Shown: positions 7,830 through 10,779 of the stretch, in pieces
How the letters are laid out: every line of letters starts with the position of its first letter
Position numbering within the stretch: the first letter of the stretch is position 1
From: Zygnema cylindricum
Lineage: Eukaryota > Streptophyta > Zygnematophyceae > Zygnematales > Zygnemataceae
Reading direction: 5' to 3'
Length of the DNA: 10,779 nucleotides
NCBI GenBank assembly: GCA_037447655.1
Contig: JBBHKE010001140.1
Span: 1-10,779 of the forward strand
Notes under the pieces: generated by a model
Seen by the model: the letters and a program-made list of their open reading frames with translations, nothing else
Told to the model about the DNA's origin: nothing
The model's database searches: none
Translations under genes and position numbers: made by a program

Positions 7830-7907
7830 ATGGCGTCGGATGTGAAAGGTACATCATTTATATTGGATCCGTACCAAAACCGTACAGACGTCATGGCGGC
7901 TACGTAA
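7830..7907 (+). CDS. Short ORF with a Kozak-like start (candidate)
   Basis: AAGGCCATGGCG starts a 25-codon ORF (MASDVKGTSFILDPYQ and nine more residues, stop TAA at 7905). The start context matches that of the KELP-like gene, and a G-box/ABRE lies just upstream. It might be a small peptide ORF or the first exon of a gene (AAAG|gtacat at 7848 could be a donor), but the DNA downstream is transposon-like and no second exon is seen. Chance is a real alternative. Confidence 0.15.
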   Translation: MASDVKGTSFILDPYQNRTDVMAAT

Positions 7908-7951
7908 TTTATGCGCGTCCGGGGAATAAGACGTACAGCTGAGTGTACATG

Positions 7952-7971
7952 CCGTACATTTATTTGTACGG
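7952..7971. repeat. CCGTACA / TGTACGG hairpin
   Basis: CCGTACA (7952-7958) and TGTACGG (7965-7971) are perfect reverse complements around TTTATT. GTAC cores recur just upstream (7871, 7882, 7932, 7945). GTAC is the core bound by plant SBP-box factors, but the crowding may only reflect the repeat structure of the element that follows. Confidence 0.5.
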
Positions 7972-7980
7972 ACCGAACAT

Positions 7981-8155
7981 TTATCGCCGATAGTTATCGT
8001 TATCGGTGTTATCGCCGATAAGTCCCGATGATATTATCGGTTACTTATCGGCGATAAGACCGATAGCGATATATCGAACCAATATATCGATTATCGGGAA
8101 CCCGAAAAAAGGTCCATACCGGTTATCGGTAAATGCTTACCGATACACAACACTA
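7981..8155. mobile_element. TATCGG/CCGATA palindromic element, hAT-like right end
   Basis: TATCG or CGATA occurs about 16 times in 170 bases. The strongest hairpin pairs 7995-8023 with 8043-8071 at 27 of 29 positions around a 19-base loop, including a perfect 15-bp core. A second, TATCGGTAA / TTACCGATA, lies at 8124-8132 and 8137-8145. The right end CCGATACACAACACTA, read on the minus strand, is TAGTGTTGTGTATCGG, like hAT transposon ends, and matches the right end of the element at 1665-1813. No transposase is encoded, and no left terminus or 8-bp duplication was found, so this is a non-autonomous or truncated copy at best. Confidence 0.5.
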
Positions 8156-8209
8156 TATTAATTTTAACTTCAAAAGGTCAAAAGTCAAAATTGACTACTG
8201 TTCAGTACA

Positions 8210-8523
8210 GTACACCGTGAATCGCAATTAGTGTTAATATTTTTTTTCAACTTTTTGACACTTTTTTGAACATCTTTGGAAAACTCGCCATATCCTTGCT
8301 GAGAATGAACCGTACACCGTGTATCGCTATTAGTGCTGATAATTTTGCGCCATTTAAAACATCTTTTCTCCGTACACACTGGTCCAGTTTTCAATTTGAG
8401 ACTTCCATCCGGAAGCTGAGCAGCTGAGCAGCCGTCAGATCCACAATCCGACATGTGTGTACGGAGAAAAGATGTTTTGAGCGACGAAAAAAGCATCAAC
8501 ACTAATAGCGATTCATGGTGTAC
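8210..8523. mobile_element. Foldback / inverted-repeat element with an extra direct copy
   Basis: Arms 8312-8379 and 8455-8523 are inverted copies around a 75-base loop: the outer 30 bases agree at 26 positions, the inner 24 are identical (AAAACATCTTTTCTCCGTAC and on), and a middle block of about 14 differs. A third copy of the outer 30-bp module, direct to the left arm, starts at 8210 (26 of 30). A 140-codon minus-strand frame spans this region; its repeated motif (N-S-D-T/S-R-C-T-V) is just the translated repeat. The structure fits a foldback element or a long hairpin transcript; no terminal duplication was found. Confidence 0.65.
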
Positions 8524-8940
8524 TTTTTTGTCGGGTAGGATGATGCTCCAATCATCATGCGTCCACGTAGGCAATGCTATTACTATTGCTTTTTTGTTCC
8601 ACACCATTTGTCATCATTTGGAAGACTCGCCCAACGTTAGCATGCAAGATTGCTGCATGCAACTGAATGACACGTGTCTACAAAAGCTGACTCTGTGAGG
8701 CGACACAGCCTATAGGAAGAGAGAAAAAAAAGCGGAAGCTTCTAGGAGGAAAGTGTGAGGATTCCAGAACCTTCTTAAATTTGGATTATTTGTTCAAATT
8801 ATTTTCTCTGTTTTAGTATATATATAGTATGCTGTACTATGTCATTTTTACTGCAGTAGTTTATATTGATATCTTTAGTATTTCTTTTTCTTAGGGTTTT
8901 GCAGTTGGTTTTCTGCCCCTTTGTGTGCGACTTCATTTTG
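8524..8940. other. Intergenic region, no recognised gene
   Basis: Short frames occur on both strands without any recognisable domain. From about 8790 the DNA becomes AT-rich, with TATATATAG near 8818. I see nothing that supports a gene or RNA here. Confidence 0.5.
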
Positions 8941-9230
8941 CTTTTTAGTGCTCCCTCCCCTTCTCCCTCTCCCTCCCTTTCTCCCTCTCCCTCTCTCTCC
9001 CTCCCTTTCCCACTTGTCGACTGCCCGCGGAGCGAAAGGACCCAAACTATGGAACCTCTCCCTCTCCCTCTCCCACTCACTCTCCCTCCCTCCATCCCCC
9101 TCTCTATCCCTCCCTTTCCCACTTACTTGTCGACTGCCCGGGGAGCGAAACAGGAGGTAGTGGTAAGGACACAAACTATGGTATCTCTCCCTCTCCTCTC
9201 TATCTCTCCCTCTACCCCCTCCACATCAGT
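8941..9230. repeat. CT-rich microsatellite with a duplicated core
   Basis: CTCCCT-type pyrimidine repeats flank two copies of a non-repetitive core: TTTCCCACTTGTCGACTGCC and on to AAACTATGG at 9006-9052, and again at 9115-9181, where it carries a 4-base ACTT-type insertion and a longer purine insertion before ACAAACTATGG. The spacing is about 109 bases, so this is a tandem duplication of core plus CT-tract. Leu/Pro/Ser-rich frames across it arise from the base bias and are not genes. Confidence 0.75.
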
Positions 9231-9300
9231 CCGGATTTCGTCTCCTTCTAGGATGTTTCCTACCACCTTCCCTCCTTACCACCGAAATTTCAGAAATTAT

Positions 9301-9325
9301 ACACACACACATATATATATATATT
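9301..9325. repeat. (AC)n(AT)n microsatellite
   Basis: Five AC units are followed by a run of alternating AT to 9325. This is a simple-sequence repeat in non-coding DNA. Confidence 0.9.
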
Positions 9326-9402
9326 AGTTTATTTCTTTCTTTTTTATGGGAAATAGTCACTTTTCGCCATTATTACTGCGGATTCTTCGCTCGTTGGTTT
9401 AT

Positions 9403-9513
9403 ATTTTATATTTATTTCTTTTATTTTACATTTTGTTTTTTATTTTACATTTTGTTTTTTATTTTACATTTTGTCTTATATTTTACATTTTATCTTCTAT
9501 CTTACATTTTCTC
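9403..9513. repeat. 19-bp AT-rich tandem repeat, 5-6 copies
   Basis: The motif ATTTTACATTTTGTTTTTT starts at 9423, 9442, 9461, 9480 and 9499, an exact 19-bp period, with a degraded first copy near 9403. The last copies carry substitutions (ATCTTACATTTT), so the array looks older at the right end. It has no coding meaning. Confidence 0.85.
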
Positions 9514-10029
9514 GATTATTTATAAAAAAAAAAAAAAATCACCTCAAATAGTGTGGATTTTTTACGGTTGTCTCCCACGGATACAGAAACCTTCACATTT
9601 TGAATTTCTTTTCTTTTTTTTGCGACAACATTTTTTTTTTCTTTTTTTTTACTTTTTTTTGGTTGCCGTTAAAAGCGAGGTAAAAAAACAGAAAAAAAGC
9701 CAAACTTCTAGATGAAAAACACACACACACACAAAAAAAAAAAAAAAAATAGGTACCACTAATTCAAGTCCCGCAGCGACCACTGCCTTCAAACACGTCT
9801 TTTGATCAATTCTTGGCCACACCACAAACCTGCAAAAATATCCACACTAAATATGGTGAAAATTTTTATTTAATTATTTACTTATTATCATTTTTTATTT
9901 ATTTTCATTTCTTTTATTTTTTATATATAAATTTAATTATTTTCCCCTTTTTTTTCTTTTTTCCCTTTGGTCGATTCTCAGGGTACTTTCGCATGTAACC
10001 GAAACTTTAGTCTTGTAACTTTGTTTTTA
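9514..10029. other. T-rich and A-run low-complexity DNA
   Basis: This has long T-runs (about 9611-9660 and 9870-9965), an A-run of 14 near 9524-9538, and an (AC)7 block followed by 17 A at 9719-9749. The A-run after AC could be a retroelement tail, but no retroelement sequence precedes it. Phe-rich plus-strand frames come from T-runs and are not credible proteins. No gene seen. Confidence 0.6.
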
Positions 10030-10060
10030 GCGAAGATTCTCCGTACTACTTTCAGAGCAT
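10030..10060 (+). repeat. Dispersed repeat pair, copy 2
   Basis: This matches 2656-2687 at about 25 of 32 positions (core GAAGATTCTCCGTACTA). Twelve bases on, TATAAATA (10072-10079) is a fair TATA-box match, but no ORF starts in range, so a promoter call is not justified. Confidence 0.4.
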
Positions 10061-10154
10061 TTGTATCAGTATATAAATAAGAGAATGTTGTTCGCCTTCA
10101 GGGAAACCCTTATATAGGCGCTGTGTCTGTCTCGATTTTTTTCTGTCACACGCA

Positions 10155-10779
10155 GTACGGATGGCCGTACCGCGGGCACAATGTAGCGCTGCCGCCCGTC
10201 GCGGTACAGACCGCCGTACCGTGGCACAATTCTACGCTGCCGCCCGCCTGCTGGCATAATTCTACGCTGCCGCCCGCCCGCTGGCATAATTCTACGCTGC
10301 CGCCCGCCAGCTGGCATAATTCTACGCTGCCGCCGGCCGGCATAATTCTACGCTGCCGCCGGCTGGCGTGATTCTACGCTGCCGACAGTTGGCGTAATTC
10401 TACGCTGCCGACAGTTGGCATAATTCTACGCTGCCGCCCGCCCGCTGGCAATTTTCTACGCTGCCACCGGCTGGCAATTTTCTACGCTGTCGCCGGCTGG
10501 CAATTTTCTACGTTAACGGCCGCTGGCAATTTTCTACGCTGCCACCGGCTGGCAATTTTCTACGCTGCCGCCGGCTGGCAATTTTCTACAAAGCCGGCCG
10601 CTGGCAATTTTCTGCGTTGCCGGCCGCTGGCAATTTTCTAGGCTGCCACCTGCTGGCAATTTTCTACGCTGCCGCCGGCTGGCAATTTTCTACGTTGCCA
10701 CCGGCTGGCATAACTTTACGATGCCATAATTATACGCTGCCGCCGGCTGGCATAATTATACGCTGCCGCCGGGTGGCAT
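10155..10779. repeat. GC-rich 26/30-bp minisatellite, runs off the right edge
   Basis: From 10223 about 21 units follow one another, most exactly 26 bp (consensus GGCAATTTTCTACGCTGCCG then CCGGCT), four of them 30 bp (starts 10223, 10253, 10283, 10417) with extra CCCG bases. Two longer degenerate units with GTAC...CCGTACCG precede them (10155 and 10204). Three sub-types appear in order: ATAATTCTA (10223-10446), AATTTTCTA (10447-10706), ATAATTATA (from 10723). One unit is truncated at 10707-10722. At each junction TGCC and GGCA pair around a GC-rich centre such as GCCGGCT. The first units keep a frame (a ten-residue repeat), but 26-bp units break it, so it is not coding. No spacers of CRISPR type exist. 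Confidence 0.92.

Noticed and set aside
8185-8607. 140-codon minus-strand open frame
   Set aside because: It overlaps the foldback and the direct 30-bp module; its internal peptide repeat is just the DNA repeat translated. No known protein is recognisable.
8866-9327. 153-codon Pro/Ser/Leu-rich plus-strand frame
   Set aside because: It follows from CTCCCT repeats and T-rich DNA, with no domain.
9452-9998. Phe-rich plus-strand frames with apparent membrane segments
   Set aside because: The hydrophobicity comes from T-runs; the DNA is low-complexity and tandemly repeated.
10066-10371. Open frames with a ten-residue repeat in the minisatellite
   Set aside because: Only the 30-bp units keep the frame; the 26-bp units that make up most of the array destroy it.
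10223-10779. CRISPR array
   Set aside because: Units abut without unique spacers, and the DNA is clearly eukaryotic. It is a minisatellite.

Overview
This window looks like nuclear DNA of a eukaryote, most likely from the green-plant lineage. It has one confidently recognisable protein gene, GT-AG introns, AAACCCTA (telo-box-like) motifs, microsatellites, and long stretches of AT-rich or purine/pyrimidine-biased DNA without genes. There is no sign of bacterial operons, Shine-Dalgarno sites or phage modules. The plant assignment rests mainly on the domain order of the gene (DEK_C then PC4), the layout of the plant co-activator KELP; the exact organism cannot be named from the sequence.

Gene: a KELP-like transcriptional co-activator on the + strand, in three exons (3839-4219, 5987-6092, 6441-6523), predicts a 189-residue protein. 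Exon 1 gives a DEK_C domain and a highly charged linker; exons 2 and 3 join to give the PC4/p15 single-stranded-DNA-binding domain. Intron 1 (1767 bp) starts inside a polypurine tract that holds about 300 bp of GGGA microsatellite with G-quadruplex potential. Intron 2 (348 bp) is a multiple of three and has no in-frame stop, so its retention would still give an open protein. The upstream region has a G-box, a telo-box-like motif and a small hairpin before a Kozak-like ATG.

Left flank (1-3600): AT-rich DNA, a short MITE-like element (about 1665-1813), a 47-bp tandem repeat (1862-1994), alternating purine and pyrimidine tracts (2000-2480), and a cluster of TGACGTCA/GTGACG motifs (2721-2914). 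I recognise no gene here.

Right flank (6524-10779): the 3' end of the gene with AATAAA signals, a 38-codon minus-strand open segment that reads like the end of a real protein (7396-7512), a G-box/ABRE hairpin upstream of a 25-codon short ORF, a strongly palindromic TATCGG/CCGATA element with hAT-like termini (about 7981-8155), a 212-bp foldback (8312-8523), a duplicated CT-rich segment (8941-9230), a 19-bp AT-rich tandem repeat (9403-9513), T-rich low-complexity DNA, and a 26/30-bp GC-rich minisatellite that runs off the right edge (10155-10779).

No clearly new multi-gene system is visible. The points most worth checking are the minisatellite with a dyad at each unit junction, the stop-free 3n intron, the G-quadruplex tract beside the intron 1 donor, and the two kinds of inverted-repeat element around 8 kb.
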